NCBI GenBank assembly: GCA_025354385.1
Contig: JANXMZ010000082.1
Coordinates: 1-64,000 of the forward strand
Reading direction: 5' to 3'
Source of the DNA: Bacteroidota bacterium
GTDB taxonomy: Bacteria; Bacteroidota; Bacteroidia; NS11-12g; UBA955
DNA length: 64,000 bases
Under the pieces are notes generated by a model. That model had not been told where the DNA came from. It saw only the letters and a list, made by a program, of their open reading frames with translations, and searched no databases. Both the position numbers and the translations under genes were made by a program. This document shows positions 17,858 through 27,801 of this stretch, one piece after another. The stretch's first letter is position 1. Every line of letters begins with the position of its first letter.

Positions 17858-19300
17858 TTAATTCCAACCACCACCTAATGCTCTGTAAATGTTAATCACA
17901 GCATTCATTTGTTGCTTTTTGGTTTCTACCAATTCGAACTTAGATTCCAATGCATCGCGCTGCGTTAATAGCACCTCCATATAATCTGCCCTAGCAGATT
18001 TAAATAATACTGTAGAAATGTCTATTGATTGCGTTAATGCTTCCACTTGCTTAACTTTTAAGTCGTAACTTTTTTTCAGATTACCGATGTTCGAGAGTTG
18101 ATTCACTACTTCGATGTGCGCATTTAAAATAGTGCGTTCAAAATTATAAACCGCTTGTATCTGTCTTGAATTGGCGGAATAGTAATTGGCTTTAATCGCA
18201 TTTCTATTGATAACGGGGGCCACCAAATCGCCAGCCAAAGTATACGCTAAAGACAATGGTGTTTGAACCAAGTATTGCGGATTAAAGGCTTGGTAACCTA
18301 GGCGGGCATTGATCATCAATGATGGATAAAAATTAGCTCTGGCTACTTTAACATCCAATTTGGCAGCGGTTAAATCCATTTCGGCTTGTCTAATATCCGG
18401 TCTGTTTTGTAACAATTGCGAAGGGATGCCTGCATAAATGGTATCGGGTACCAAGTTGTTAAAAGTACCCGAATTTCTAGTAATGGGTTGAGGAAATCTA
18501 CCGATTAAAAAATTAATTCTATTTTCTGTTTCTGTTATTTGCTGAACAATAAAATATTGTCGGCTTTGGTTTTTGAGCACCTCTGCTTCAAATTTTTTAA
18601 CGGCTAATTCTGTAACCCTAGTGGCAATTTTTTCTAGCTTCACAATTTCAAGCGCATTCTGCTGAATCTCTATATTTTTTTTAAGTATTTCTAATTGATT
18701 ATCTAAAGCCATTAGCTCATAATACGAATTGGCTATCTCTGAAATTAGGTGGGTTACCATGAAATTTTTTCCTTCAATGCTCGATAAGTATTTTGCCACA
18801 GCAGAATTTTTAGAATTGCGCAATTTTTTCCATATATCTATTTCCCAAGAAATGGTAGTACCATATAAATAATTGGGTAAGGGGTCTGGAAATTTTTTGC
18901 CAGGCATTATTTCAGTATTGGCATCGTTGGCACCTTGGCTGGTATATCTGCCAACCTTTTCTATTCCCGCACCTGCACCTACATTGCCGAATGGTAAGTA
19001 GAGCCCTTTACGGGCCTTTACTTCATTTTTAGCAATATTTATTTCTTGCAACATAATGTTCAATTCCTGATTATTTTTTAGGGCAGAATCTATCAATGCA
19101 ACTAAGTTAGGGTCTGTAAAAAATACTTTCCATTTTGTTTTAGCTGTATTCGCAGAATCCATTGAACTTTTAAATGCAGCGGGCAATGTCTTATTCTCTT
19201 TTCTAGGTGTTAAAGAGGGACCTATGCAGGCATTGTAGAGGAATAGGATACCTGCCATGCCAAAGTATATAATTTTTCTTTTTTTATTCATGGTCTTCAT
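17858..19300 (-). CDS. Outer-membrane efflux channel (TolC/OprM, NodT-type lipoprotein)
   Basis: 480 aa. A signal peptide ends in a lipobox-like site with Cys25 (YNACIGPS), as in NodT/OprM lipoprotein channels. Two repeats of the outer-membrane efflux protein fold follow: long helices (LDSALKNNQELNIMLQEINI, GLYLPFGNVGAG) and the conserved RPDIRQAEMDLTAAKLDVKV..FYPSL in the second half, ending in helix AVINIYRALGGGW. It forms the trimeric exit duct of a tripartite pump. The start overlaps the end of the RND pump gene by 17 bases, so the three genes are one operon. Confidence 0.93.
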   Translation of the reverse strand: MKTMNKKRKIIYFGMAGILFLYNACIGPSLTPRKENKTLPAAFKSSMDSANTAKTKWKVFFTDPNLVALIDSALKNNQELNIMLQEINIAKNEVKARKGLYLPFGNVGAGAGIEKVGRYTSQGANDANTEIMPGKKFPDPLPNYLYGTTISWEIDIWKKLRNSKNSAVAKYLSSIEGKNFMVTHLISEIANSYYELMALDNQLEILKKNIEIQQNALEIVKLEKIATRVTELAVKKFEAEVLKNQSRQYFIVQQITETENRINFLIGRFPQPITRNSGTFNNLVPDTIYAGIPSQLLQNRPDIRQAEMDLTAAKLDVKVARANFYPSLMINARLGYQAFNPQYLVQTPLSLAYTLAGDLVAPVINRNAIKANYYSANSRQIQAVYNFERTILNAHIEVVNQLSNIGNLKKSYDLKVKQVEALTQSIDISTVLFKSARADYMEVLLTQRDALESKFELVETKKQQMNAVINIYRALGGGWN

Positions 19301-22300
19301 TTTCTATGTTTGATGGAAATTTGTCCATTTGATGAACAAGGTCTTCGGTTAACGAACTAGCTTCTTCGTTCTTAATTAATTGTCTGCCTTCTGCCATTGA
19401 TCCAAAAATATAATACAATCCGGGCACGATAATAACACCGAAAATGGTTCCGAATAACATGCCTCCAAGTGCAGAGGAACCGATTGTGCGATTGCCAATA
19501 GCGCCAGCTCCATGCGCAAATACCAAAGGCACCAGGCCAGCAATAAATGCAAAGGAGGTCATTAAGATAGGACGGAAACGCACCCTAGCGCCTTCTATTG
19601 CCGCTTCAATAACTGTTGCCCCTTGTCTCTGTTTCTGTACCGCAAATTCAACAATCAATACAGCATTCTTACCAAGCAGTCCCACTAACATTACCAAACC
19701 TACTTGTGCGTAAATATCATTGGCTAATCCTAACCCTTTAATGAGCAAGAAGGAACCGAAAATACCTGCTGGTAATGAGAATACAACCGTTAAAGGAATA
19801 ATGAAACTTTCGTATTGTGCCGCCAACACAAAATATACAAATACCAACACAATAATAAAAATATAAATGGCTTCGTTTCCTCTTCTAGTTTCATCATACG
19901 AGAGTGCTGCCCAATCGATATCAAAGCCATGGGGTAAAGTTTTAGCCGCCACTTCTTGCACTGCTTTAATGGCCTCTCCACTACTATATCCTTTGGCTGG
20001 TCCGCCTCTTATAGCAGCCGTATTATACATGTTATACCTATTAATTTCATTAGCCCCTTGTTTCTTTTTTATTTTCATGAAAGCAGAAAAAGGCACCATT
20101 TCATCACGGTTATTTTTTACATATAAATTCATGATGTCCGTTGGAAGCTTTCTGTATTCTGGAGCTGCTTGAACAAATACTTTAAAGAATCTTTGGTATT
20201 TAATAAATCCCAGTTCGTAAGTACTACCCACAAAAATGGAAAGCGTATTCATGGCATTACCAATGGTAACACCTTTTTGCATGGCTGCTTGATTATCAAT
20301 CTCAATTTCATATTGCGGATAGTTAGCACTAAAGAAGGTGAATAAACCTGTAAGCTCTTTCCGTTCTTCCAATTCGTGCATGAAATCATTCTTTACTTTT
20401 TCAAGTTGGTTAAGGTCACCCGAATTTGTTTTGTCTAACAGTTGCAACGCGAAACCACCTGCTGCACCAAATCCTGGAACCGCTGGCGGATCAAAAAACT
20501 CTATGGTTGCCCCCGGTATAGACTTGGCCTTTTCTTCTAGTTCTAAAATAATTTCACTGACACTATGTTTTCTATCCGACCATGGTTTTAGGTTAATTAA
20601 ACATGTTCCTGCATTGGAGCCTCTACCCTCTGTTAATACCTCGTAACCTGCAATGGAAGATACAGATTTTACACCTTCTACCTCATTGATAATAGTTACT
20701 AGTTTGTTGGATAAATCGTTGGTTCTTTCTAATGTTGACCCGGGTGGTGTTTGAATAATTGCATACAGCATCCCTTGGTCTTCGCTTGGAATAAAACCAG
20801 AAGGTAAATTATTACTGATACCAAATATGCCAAGGGCAAATATGACGAATAAGCCAATGGTAACAAGTTTGCGATGTGCTATTAATTTTAATAGCCAAAC
20901 ATATTTTCCTGTCAATTTTTCAAATCCTCTGTTAAAGGTGTCAAGGAATCGGTTCATCCAGGTTTTCTTTCTTGGTTTGCCATGGTTGTTTTTTAAAATC
21001 ATGGCACATAGCACAGGGGTTACAGTAAGCGCTACCACACCCGAAAGCACAATTGCAGATGCCATTGTTATGGAAAATTGTCTGTAAAAAGTGCCTACGG
21101 GTCCGCTCATAAATGATACCGGAACAAACACCGAAACCATGAGCAAGGTAATGGCGATAACGGCTCCGCTAATTTCACCAATTACTTTTCGTACTGCATT
21201 GTATGGAGAAAGATGCTCCTCTTCCATCTTGGCATGCACGGCCTCTACTACAACAATGGCATCATCTACCACAATACCAATGGCTAATACCAAGGCAAAT
21301 AATGTTACCATGTTAATGGTGAGTCCGAATAGTTGCATGCAAAAAAATGCACCAATTAAAGAGATAGGAACCGCTAATGTTGGAATTAAAGTGGAGCGCC
21401 AGTCGCCGAGGAAAATAAATACAACCAAAGCCACCAAAATAAATGCATCTCGTAAAGTATGCACCACATTTTCTATGGAGGCATCCAGGAAGTTAGAGAC
21501 GTCGTAACTAATTTCATATTCCATTCCGGGAGGGAATGATTTCTTTAATTCATCTAATTTTACTTTTACTTTTTCTATCACCTCACTTGCGTTACTTCCA
21601 TAGGTTTGTTTCAGCACCAGTGCAGCGGATGGATGTCCATTCATGCTAGAGTAAATATCGTAATATTCGCTTCCCAACGATACGGTTGCCACATCTTTTA
21701 GGCGAAGATTTTCACCATTAGAGTTGGCGCGTATAATGATATTTTCATATTGATTAGGGTCGTTAAAACGATCGGTGTAGGTTAATACATATTCGAGCGC
21801 CTCTGCTTGTTTACTGTCTCCTCTGCCTATCCTTCCGGGTTTACCAATAATACTCTGGTCGCTCAATGCTTCCATTACTTCATCGGGCGAAACATTGTAG
21901 GCACGCATCCTATCGGGATTCAGCCAAACACGCATAGCATATTGTCTACTTCCTAAAATTCTTACCTGTCCTATGCCATTAATACGCTGCAATTCCGGCA
22001 CCATATTAACACCTGCATAATTGAATAAAAATTTCATGTTGGCGTCTTTATCCTTACTGTAAAGATTTACATACATGAGCATACTTGGAATAACAGGTGT
22101 AATAACAACACCTTCCCTTTGAACCAAAATAGGAAGCCTATTAGTGACTTGTTGAACGCGGTTAGAAACCTGTACCAAGGCTTGATTGATATCTGTGCCT
22201 GGATTAAATACAACTTGAATATTGGCTTCGCCAGCACTAGTTGCATCGGAGGTCATGTAACGCATGCCCCAAGCTCCGTTAATAGATTGCTCTAATGGAA

Positions 22301-22487
22301 TAATTACCGACTCTGCCAATGATTTAGCACTAGCACCAGGATAGGATGCACTCACCATTACCACTGGTGGTGCTACTTCTGGAAACTGAGAGGTTGGCAA
22401 TGTTTTAATTGCCAGCATGCCTATGAATAGAATTACAAGTGAAACTACAATGGCGAGGACGGGTCTTTGAATAAATTTACTGAACAT
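19284..22487 (-). CDS. RND efflux pump, inner-membrane transporter (HAE1/AcrB type)
   Basis: 1067 aa. Twelve helices in two halves with the large periplasmic loops after TM1 and TM7. The N-terminus (FIQRPVLAIVVSLVILFIGM) is typical. The proton-relay Asp pair is in GIVVDDAIVVVEAVH and the partner Lys in GLLGKNAVLIVEFA. The hydrophobe/amphiphile-family signature (TSFAFIAGLVPLVF, GAGAIGNRTIGSSALGG) points to drug or bile-type substrates rather than metal (CusA) transport. It works with the adaptor (22511) and the channel (17858) in a proton-driven complex across both membranes. The gap to the adaptor stop is 23 bases. Confidence 0.95.
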   Translation of the reverse strand: MFSKFIQRPVLAIVVSLVILFIGMLAIKTLPTSQFPEVAPPVVMVSASYPGASAKSLAESVIIPLEQSINGAWGMRYMTSDATSAGEANIQVVFNPGTDINQALVQVSNRVQQVTNRLPILVQREGVVITPVIPSMLMYVNLYSKDKDANMKFLFNYAGVNMVPELQRINGIGQVRILGSRQYAMRVWLNPDRMRAYNVSPDEVMEALSDQSIIGKPGRIGRGDSKQAEALEYVLTYTDRFNDPNQYENIIIRANSNGENLRLKDVATVSLGSEYYDIYSSMNGHPSAALVLKQTYGSNASEVIEKVKVKLDELKKSFPPGMEYEISYDVSNFLDASIENVVHTLRDAFILVALVVFIFLGDWRSTLIPTLAVPISLIGAFFCMQLFGLTINMVTLFALVLAIGIVVDDAIVVVEAVHAKMEEEHLSPYNAVRKVIGEISGAVIAITLLMVSVFVPVSFMSGPVGTFYRQFSITMASAIVLSGVVALTVTPVLCAMILKNNHGKPRKKTWMNRFLDTFNRGFEKLTGKYVWLLKLIAHRKLVTIGLFVIFALGIFGISNNLPSGFIPSEDQGMLYAIIQTPPGSTLERTNDLSNKLVTIINEVEGVKSVSSIAGYEVLTEGRGSNAGTCLINLKPWSDRKHSVSEIILELEEKAKSIPGATIEFFDPPAVPGFGAAGGFALQLLDKTNSGDLNQLEKVKNDFMHELEERKELTGLFTFFSANYPQYEIEIDNQAAMQKGVTIGNAMNTLSIFVGSTYELGFIKYQRFFKVFVQAAPEYRKLPTDIMNLYVKNNRDEMVPFSAFMKIKKKQGANEINRYNMYNTAAIRGGPAKGYSSGEAIKAVQEVAAKTLPHGFDIDWAALSYDETRRGNEAIYIFIIVLVFVYFVLAAQYESFIIPLTVVFSLPAGIFGSFLLIKGLGLANDIYAQVGLVMLVGLLGKNAVLIVEFAVQKQRQGATVIEAAIEGARVRFRPILMTSFAFIAGLVPLVFAHGAGAIGNRTIGSSALGGMLFGTIFGVIIVPGLYYIFGSMAEGRQLIKNEEASSLTEDLVHQMDKFPSNIENEDHE

Positions 22488-22510
22488 TTTTTTTCTCTTT
22501 AAGGTTAATA

Positions 22511-23593
22511 TTATTCAACATAAATTTTCAATTTGGGAAGAACTGTTTTTGGGTCTTCGTAGGTGTAAGTTATCTTATCATTGTCTTTCACTTTGCGAAT
22601 GCCTTCCAATAAAATTTTTTCATTCTCTGCTAGGCCACTTTTAATCACATATAGGTCGGGCATTTCTGTGGCAATTGTAATTTCTCTGGAGTGTACCACA
22701 TTGTTTTTATCAACTACAAAAACATATTTCTTTTCTAAAATTTCGTAAGTGGCTTTTTGCGGAATTATCAGAGCATCTTTTAGAGGAATTTGCATTTGTA
22801 TATTGCCCGTTTCACCATGTCTTAACAGGCCTTTTGGATTTGGGAAGGTGGCTCTAAAAGCAATGTTGCCAGTTTCATTATTAAAGTCTGCTTCGATGGT
22901 TTTAACAACGCCAGAATATTCAAACATTTGGTTGTTGGCCATTAGCAGATTTACTTTAAGTAAATTCTCTTGTGTCGAATTCGTTTTGTAGTTTAGGTAC
23001 TCCAATTCAGGAACATTAAAGTATACCCACATTTCGCTATTGTCGGATAAGGTTGTGAGCAGGTCGCCTTCGTTTACCAAACTTCCCAGTCTTACATTAA
23101 AATGATCCATTATGCCATTAAAAGGCGCTTTTATTTCGGTAAAACTAAGGTGTACTTTTGCCAATTCTAGTTCGGCATTCGCCTTGTCTAATTTGGCTTT
23201 GGCAAGGGCCAATTCATTTTTCGAAACAACATTGCTGTCTGCAAGTCTTTTGGTGTTCAAATATTCTATTTCTACAAAATCGGCTTCTGCCTGTGCTTTT
23301 TGCAATTCTGCCTTGTATATCATTGGCATAATTTGAAACATCATTTGACCTTGTCGCACTGTTTGACCTTCGTCTACGAAAATTTTTTGCAGGTAACCTT
23401 TTTCAAGCGCCCTCAATTCAATATGACTAATGGCGTGTATCTGACATACATAATCTCTAATAATCATGGTATCTTTTCTAAGCGGACTGGTTGCTAGAAA
23501 TTTGGTTTCTTCTTCTTTTGCTTCTTTGTTTGAGCCACAGCTTGTGTAAAATAATACAGTTAACAAGCATGTGAGTGTGTGAATTTTATTCAT
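22511..23593 (-). CDS. RND efflux periplasmic adaptor (membrane fusion protein)
   Basis: 360 aa lipoprotein: signal peptide with Cys19 (LFYTSCGSN). Order of parts: half lipoyl domain (RALEKGYLQKIFVDEGQTVR), alpha-hairpin (LQKAQAEADFVEIEYLNTKR, NELALAKAKLDKANAELELA), second lipoyl half (IKAPFNGIMDHFNVRLGSLV), beta-barrel and membrane-proximal domain. It links pump and channel. It is the first gene of the operon; the promoter should lie in 23594-23700. Confidence 0.94.
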   Translation of the reverse strand: MNKIHTLTCLLTVLFYTSCGSNKEAKEEETKFLATSPLRKDTMIIRDYVCQIHAISHIELRALEKGYLQKIFVDEGQTVRQGQMMFQIMPMIYKAELQKAQAEADFVEIEYLNTKRLADSNVVSKNELALAKAKLDKANAELELAKVHLSFTEIKAPFNGIMDHFNVRLGSLVNEGDLLTTLSDNSEMWVYFNVPELEYLNYKTNSTQENLLKVNLLMANNQMFEYSGVVKTIEADFNNETGNIAFRATFPNPKGLLRHGETGNIQMQIPLKDALIIPQKATYEILEKKYVFVVDKNNVVHSREITIATEMPDLYVIKSGLAENEKILLEGIRKVKDNDKITYTYEDPKTVLPKLKIYVE

Positions 23594-23896
23594 AATAACT
23601 TTAATTTGGGGCGAACTATTGATGTTTTAATTTATATTTTTTGGGGTTGATGGTTCTATTATCTATTGGGAGCACTTTCATTTGAATATCAGTTGGTGAT
23701 ATGAAATTTTTCAAGTTGTGCAGGTTGGTACTGTCATCAAGCTACCATGAATTGGTTATAGAAAAATGGATGTTGTTTGCGAATTTGCTTTAACATACAT
23801 GATTCATTTGTCAGAAGGTGTATAACACTTTTACTGCCAATCAAATCTTATAAATAAATTAAAATAAGATGGGTGCTCGAAGACCAACAAAGGCCA
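23594..23896. other. Intergenic region upstream of the efflux operon
   Basis: 303 AT-rich bases. A promoter for the leftward efflux operon is expected here, but no convincing TTTG/TAnnTTTG pair or regulator operator was found. Confidence 0.3.
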
Positions 23897-24289
23897 TCAA
23901 ATCCTCAGGGTAGAGAGTGCTAAATATTTTTTAGGATATAAATAGCATTTGATTGAATCGAATAAGGTATTCGTTTCTAAAAATAAAAAAATGGAGGAGA
24001 AGGGGGCATTAAAATTCGAGAAAATAGTGAAAGGATTAAAACGTTTCCAATCTTCTTCACAAAGCGTGTTTTCTTCGCAAATTTCGGTGTCAGCGCGTTG
24101 TTCACTATTAGATTTTACAAATGCTTCAGTGTGTCGTCCTCTTTTTAAGGTTTTAGAAAATGGAGAGTGGTTATTAACTGGAGATAAAGATGAATTGTTA
24201 AGCGGTAAACTGACTAATAAAATGCGGCTTAGAAATGCCAAGCAAATGAGAATTGCAATATTTTTTTTTAACTTAAATTGAGCGCGCAT
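23897..24289 (-). CDS. Small membrane-anchored hypothetical protein
   Basis: About 130 aa from Met at 24289 (MRAQFKLKKNIAILICLAF), a basic start and one hydrophobic helix followed by a Ser/Asn-rich, Glu/Cys-containing middle (EICEENTLCEEDWKRFN) and a C-terminus of aromatic, leucine-rich character. A TACCTTTG -7 element at 24307-24314 on this strand supports this start and strand over the competing frame on the plus strand and over the longer start at 24319. It lies about 300 bases upstream of the efflux operon on the same strand. No family named. Confidence 0.55.
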   Translation of the reverse strand: MRAQFKLKKNIAILICLAFLSRILLVSLPLNNSSLSPVNNHSPFSKTLKRGRHTEAFVKSNSEQRADTEICEENTLCEEDWKRFNPFTIFSNFNAPFSSIFLFLETNTLFDSIKCYLYPKKYLALSTLRI

Positions 24290-24306
24290 TTCAAAATTAT
24301 CGGGTG

Positions 24307-24314
24307 CAAAGGTA
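24307..24314 (-). promoter_or_regulatory. Bacteroidota -7 promoter element (TACCTTTG)
   Basis: TACCTTTG on the minus strand, the phylum's TAnnTTTG form, 18-25 bases before the preferred start of the leftward gene. No clear -33 TTG at the usual distance. Confidence 0.45.
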
Positions 24315-24519
24315 ATCAAAATTCCTGATTTGAATTGATATTTATCAAAAAATTAATCGCATTTTTAGGGCATGTGTCGAATATTTAACATTTATTTTAC
24401 TTAACGTAACGGGAGTCCGAATAAGAAATCCTGATTGAACCAAGGTGAATTGTTTTCCTGCCTTGCTCTAAGATTAATTGAAATTTTCTATGCGTGTTTG
24501 TATACATTTAGTAAGAAAC

Positions 24520-25755
24520 TTACTCATATCTCAAAGCCTCAATAGGATCTAGTTTTGCGGCTTTAGAAGCCGGATAATAACCTGCCAATAAGCCAACCAC
24601 GAAACAAACAATAACCGCAACTGTAATCCAAAACCAAGGTATAATAAATCCGGTATGCATCACTAAGGAAACCAAGTTGCCTAATAATATCCCCAATATA
24701 ATACCGCCCAAGCCACCTATCTGACAAATGACGGCAGCCTCTGTTAAAAATTGTTGTTTAATAATACCTGGGGTAGCGCCCAAAGCCTTGCGGGTTCCTA
24801 TTTCTTTGGTGCGCTCGGTAACGCTTACTAGCATAATATTCATCAATCCAATGGCCGCTCCTAATAGGGTAATAGCCGCAATAAAAATGGCGGCAAATTT
24901 AAGCGAACTTAAATTCTCTTTTAGTTTCTCTGTAACGGATTCGCTTTTGGTTACCGAAAAATTATTATCAGCTCCTGCTCTCAATCTGCGAACATTGCGC
25001 ATGGTGCCCTCTGCTTCGCTCACCGCCATGTCCAATTGTTTAATATCGTTTACCGCAACAGAGATATTAAATGAATTGTTTGAACTTAAAAAGCGGCCCT
25101 TGGCTTCGGTAGTTGTAATGTAAACGATGCGGTCTTCGCCACCCATTCCCATGCTGCTGCCTTTACTTTTTATAACGCCTATTACTTTATATTGTGCATT
25201 GGCCAAATTCAAAGTTTGGTCAACTGCGTTTTCTTTATTAAATAATTGCAAGGCCACATCCTTGCCAATAATAACTTGTTTGCTGCCACTGCCCGCCTCC
25301 ATCGGTGTAAAGTTTCTGCCGAAGGCAAGCTCGGTGCCGCTGACTTTAAAATAGCTATCATCTATGGCAATTATTTTAACATTGGGATTGGTTTTTTTAT
25401 TACCACTTTTAATAATGGCATTAAAACTGATATTGGTGCTGAAGGAGACGGTAGCAGGTACATTAAAACTTTGTTTAAATTGCTTGGCCTGAAAATAATC
25501 GATGGGCAAGTAGTCTATTCTTTTTTGAGGGCCGCCAGAAAAACGGATATTGCCATCGCGGTTGCGAATATTAAAGGTATTACTTCCCATTTTCTGAAAG
25601 GTTTGGGCCAGACCTGTCTCAATTCCATCTACCGCAGTAAGCATACCTACCAAGGCCGATATTCCTATCGTTATGATAAGGCAGGTAATGAAAGTGCGCA
25701 ATAAGTTGCCACGAATGGAGCTCAATGCTATTTTTATGTTTTGGTTGGTATTCAA
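24520..25755 (-). CDS. MacB-type ABC transporter permease
   Basis: 411 aa: one N-terminal membrane helix ([20 protein letters not shown]), a MacB periplasmic domain, then three C-terminal helices of the FtsX fold with the conserved [20 protein letters not shown] and [18 protein letters not shown]. Such permeases pair with a LolD/MacB ATPase to move lipoproteins, drugs or peptides. No ATP-binding gene adjoins it here, so the partner must be encoded elsewhere. Monocistronic; start opposite citrate synthase. Confidence 0.9.
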   Translation of the reverse strand: MNTNQNIKIALSSIRGNLLRTFITCLIITIGISALVGMLTAVDGIETGLAQTFQKMGSNTFNIRNRDGNIRFSGGPQKRIDYLPIDYFQAKQFKQSFNVPATVSFSTNISFNAIIKSGNKKTNPNVKIIAIDDSYFKVSGTELAFGRNFTPMEAGSGSKQVIIGKDVALQLFNKENAVDQTLNLANAQYKVIGVIKSKGSSMGMGGEDRIVYITTTEAKGRFLSSNNSFNISVAVNDIKQLDMAVSEAEGTMRNVRRLRAGADNNFSVTKSESVTEKLKENLSSLKFAAIFIAAITLLGAAIGLMNIMLVSVTERTKEIGTRKALGATPGIIKQQFLTEAAVICQIGGLGGIILGILLGNLVSLVMHTGFIIPWFWITVAVIVCFVVGLLAGYYPASKAAKLDPIEALRYE

Positions 25756-25884
25756 AATTCGGAAAACAAATCAATTGATAAAACAATTAATCACCAATTC
25801 TGTTCTATGAACAAAGGCTAAAGGCGGATAAAAGCCCCTCACAAAATATATTTACACAATTTATTCTTTTATCTGTTAAAAAAA

Positions 25885-25915
25885 TTGTACAATGGATAAT
25901 TAATTTATACATTCG
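25885..25915 (+). promoter_or_regulatory. Predicted promoter of gltA
   Basis: TTG at 25885-25887, 20-base spacer, TACATTCG at 25908-25915, a good fit to the Bacteroidota -33/-7 consensus (TTTG, TAnnTTTG) with one change in the -7 box. About 50 bases ahead of the citrate synthase ATG. Confidence 0.45.
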
Positions 25916-25963
25916 CAACAATATTTAAAATAGAAATTTAAAGATATTCAAAAGTCCCACAAC

Positions 25964-27268
25964 ATGCCAGAATCACAAACTCAAAACTGCACAATTTCCC
26001 TAGAAGGAAAAACCTATGAATTCCCTGTAATTACAGGCTCTGAAGGTGAAAAAGCCATAGATATCTCAAAGTTGAGGGATACCACCGGTTATGTAACTTT
26101 AGACATCGGTTACAAAAACACAGGTGCCACCCAATCTAAAATTACTTTTCTAGATGGAGAGCTTGGTATTTTAAGACACAGAGGTTATTCTATAGAAGAT
26201 TTAGCAGAAAAGGCCAACTTCTTAGAAGTCGCTTATTTGCTTTTAAAAGGCGAGTTACCGAACAAAGAAGAATTTGAAGTGTTTGACGATTCCATTCGTC
26301 ATCATACTTTGGTGAACGAAGATTTGCAGAATATTTTTAAAACTTTCCCTACTGGTTCTCACCCAATGGGTCAGTTAATAGCCATGTTATCTTCCCTTTC
26401 TGCTTATTATCCAAATTCATTGGATCCTAACAGAAGTCAGGAATCTAAAAACAGAACCATTTTGCGTTTAATGGCAAAGATGCCTACCATCTGCGCCATG
26501 ATTTATAAAAAGAGTTTAGGTCATCCAGTGGTGTATCCAAATAATAATTTGGATTACGTAAGCAATTTCTTAAACATGACTTTCAGACACGTAAGCGATA
26601 GCGATTATCAATTAGATCCTGTGATTGTAGATGCCATGAACAAATTATTAATCTTGCACGCAGACCATGAGCAAAATTGCTCTGCCAGTACAGTAAGACT
26701 AGTGGGTTCTTCGCAAGCCAATTTGTATGCTACTATAGCAGCAGGTGTTGCCGCTTTGTGGGGTCCTTTGCATGGAGGAGCCAATCAAGAAGTATTGGAA
26801 ATGTTAGAAGCTATTCGCAACGATGGTGGCAATGTTCAAAAATGGGTTGACAAAGCCAAAGACAAAAATGATAATTTCAGATTAATGGGCTTCGGTCACC
26901 GTGTTTATAAAAACTTTGATCCACGTGCAAAAATCATTAAGAAAACTTGCGATGATGTATTGAATAAATTAGGTATCAATGACCCTGTATTAGAAATCGC
27001 TAAAAAACTAGAAGAGGCCGCGTTAACCGATTCTTATTTCGTAGAAAGAAAATTGTATCCGAATGTAGATTTCTATTCTGGTATTATGTATAGAGCCATG
27101 GGTTTCCCAACAGAAATGTTTACAGTAATGTTTGCATTGGGTCGCTTGCCAGGTTGGATTTCACAATGGCAAGAGATGACACAAGAGAACCAACCAATTG
27201 GTCGTCCTCGTCAAATATACACAGGGCATACACCAAGAGCGTTTGTACCAAGAGGAGAGAGACAGTAG
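25964..27268 (+). CDS. gltA: Citrate synthase (type II)
   Basis: 434 aa, the usual length of the bacterial hexameric type. Condenses acetyl-CoA and oxaloacetate to start the TCA cycle. Catalytic motifs are intact: LHADHEQNCSAST, LWGPLHGGANQEV, the histidine/arginine motif GFGHRVYKNFDPRA and the Asp region NVDFYSGIMYRAMG. It is followed by a terminator at 27374-27407. Upstream promoter predicted at 25885-25915. Confidence 0.97.
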   Translation: MPESQTQNCTISLEGKTYEFPVITGSEGEKAIDISKLRDTTGYVTLDIGYKNTGATQSKITFLDGELGILRHRGYSIEDLAEKANFLEVAYLLLKGELPNKEEFEVFDDSIRHHTLVNEDLQNIFKTFPTGSHPMGQLIAMLSSLSAYYPNSLDPNRSQESKNRTILRLMAKMPTICAMIYKKSLGHPVVYPNNNLDYVSNFLNMTFRHVSDSDYQLDPVIVDAMNKLLILHADHEQNCSASTVRLVGSSQANLYATIAAGVAALWGPLHGGANQEVLEMLEAIRNDGGNVQKWVDKAKDKNDNFRLMGFGHRVYKNFDPRAKIIKKTCDDVLNKLGINDPVLEIAKKLEEAALTDSYFVERKLYPNVDFYSGIMYRAMGFPTEMFTVMFALGRLPGWISQWQEMTQENQPIGRPRQIYTGHTPRAFVPRGERQ

Positions 27269-27277
27269 GTGAATACT

Positions 27278-27316
27278 TCGGCTATGCTTACTTCGGCTAC
27301 GCTCAGTAAGCGAGTA
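27278..27316. repeat. TACTTCGGCTA(T/C)GCT direct repeat with flanking inverted repeat
   Basis: The unit TACTTCGGCTATGCT is followed directly by TACTTCGGCTACGCT, two near-identical 15-base copies. CTTAC...GTAAG and CGAGTA nearby make short inverted repeats. Sequences of the form TTCGGCTACGCTCAG are, from memory, widespread interspersed repeats in Bacteroidota and some other phyla. Here it follows citrate synthase immediately and precedes its terminator. Confidence 0.55.
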
Positions 27317-27373
27317 TTTGCTTGGTAGGTGTAGACCAACCTTAGTAAGAGAGAAGGGAGAAAAATATTGAAT

Positions 27374-27407
27374 AAAAAAATCCCGCAAGTGATTGTGGGA
27401 TTTTTTT
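27374..27407 (+). terminator. Rho-independent terminator after gltA
   Basis: TCCCGCA and TGTGGGA (one G-U pair) with 6-base loop, flanked by A-run and T-run of at least seven. Works for the rightward gene; leftward direction is also possible. Confidence 0.8.
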
Positions 27408-27784
27408 ATGGTATCGATAATCGTTTTGAAATATATTTAAATCACGTTTCAATAAATTTAAAGGGCCTATCAAAAATTATATTTCCTTCCATTTTAAATA
27501 ATCTCTGAAGAACCGTGTGTGCAAAATCAAAAGACCTTTGTCTTCCAGAGTCTTGAATGACAATAAGAATTTAATCTCTGATTAACTTCCTCGGATTTTA
27601 TCAAGAGGAAATAAAAGATTGAACTGCGGTACCTTGTCATTTGTAATCTTGATTGAATTATGGTAATATTTAGAATCAGTTGTTATTTAGATATAGGAAG
27701 AACGAAAGAAAGGATTTTTTATTGATTAATGTTTTGTTAACCATCCGAAAACAATAAAGATTAGCCTACACCAATAGAAACCAC

Positions 27785-27792
27785 TATTTTTG
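27785..27792 (+). promoter_or_regulatory. Predicted -7 element of the ABC-F gene (TATTTTTG)
   Basis: TATTTTTG fits TAnnTTTG. It overlaps the upstream TTG (27790) that would extend the reading frame, so the ATG at 27802 is taken as the start. No clear -33 TTG at the usual distance. Confidence 0.45.
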
Positions 27793-27801
27793 CAGTTCAG
27801 T

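Larger units (their letters stand above)
27269..27789. other. Intergenic region with a short repeat and a terminator
   Basis: 521 bases. First a direct and inverted repeat unit (27278-27316), then a terminator (27374-27407), then AT-rich sequence without frames up to the promoter of the ABC-F gene. Confidence 0.4.

Noticed and set aside
23949..24281. Plus-strand 110-aa frame
   Set aside because: The opposite frame has a basic start, a membrane helix and a -7 element in the right place, so this one is taken as its shadow.
27790..27801. TTG start of the ABC-F gene
   Set aside because: It overlaps a TAnnTTTG promoter element; the ATG at 27802 begins the conserved domain.
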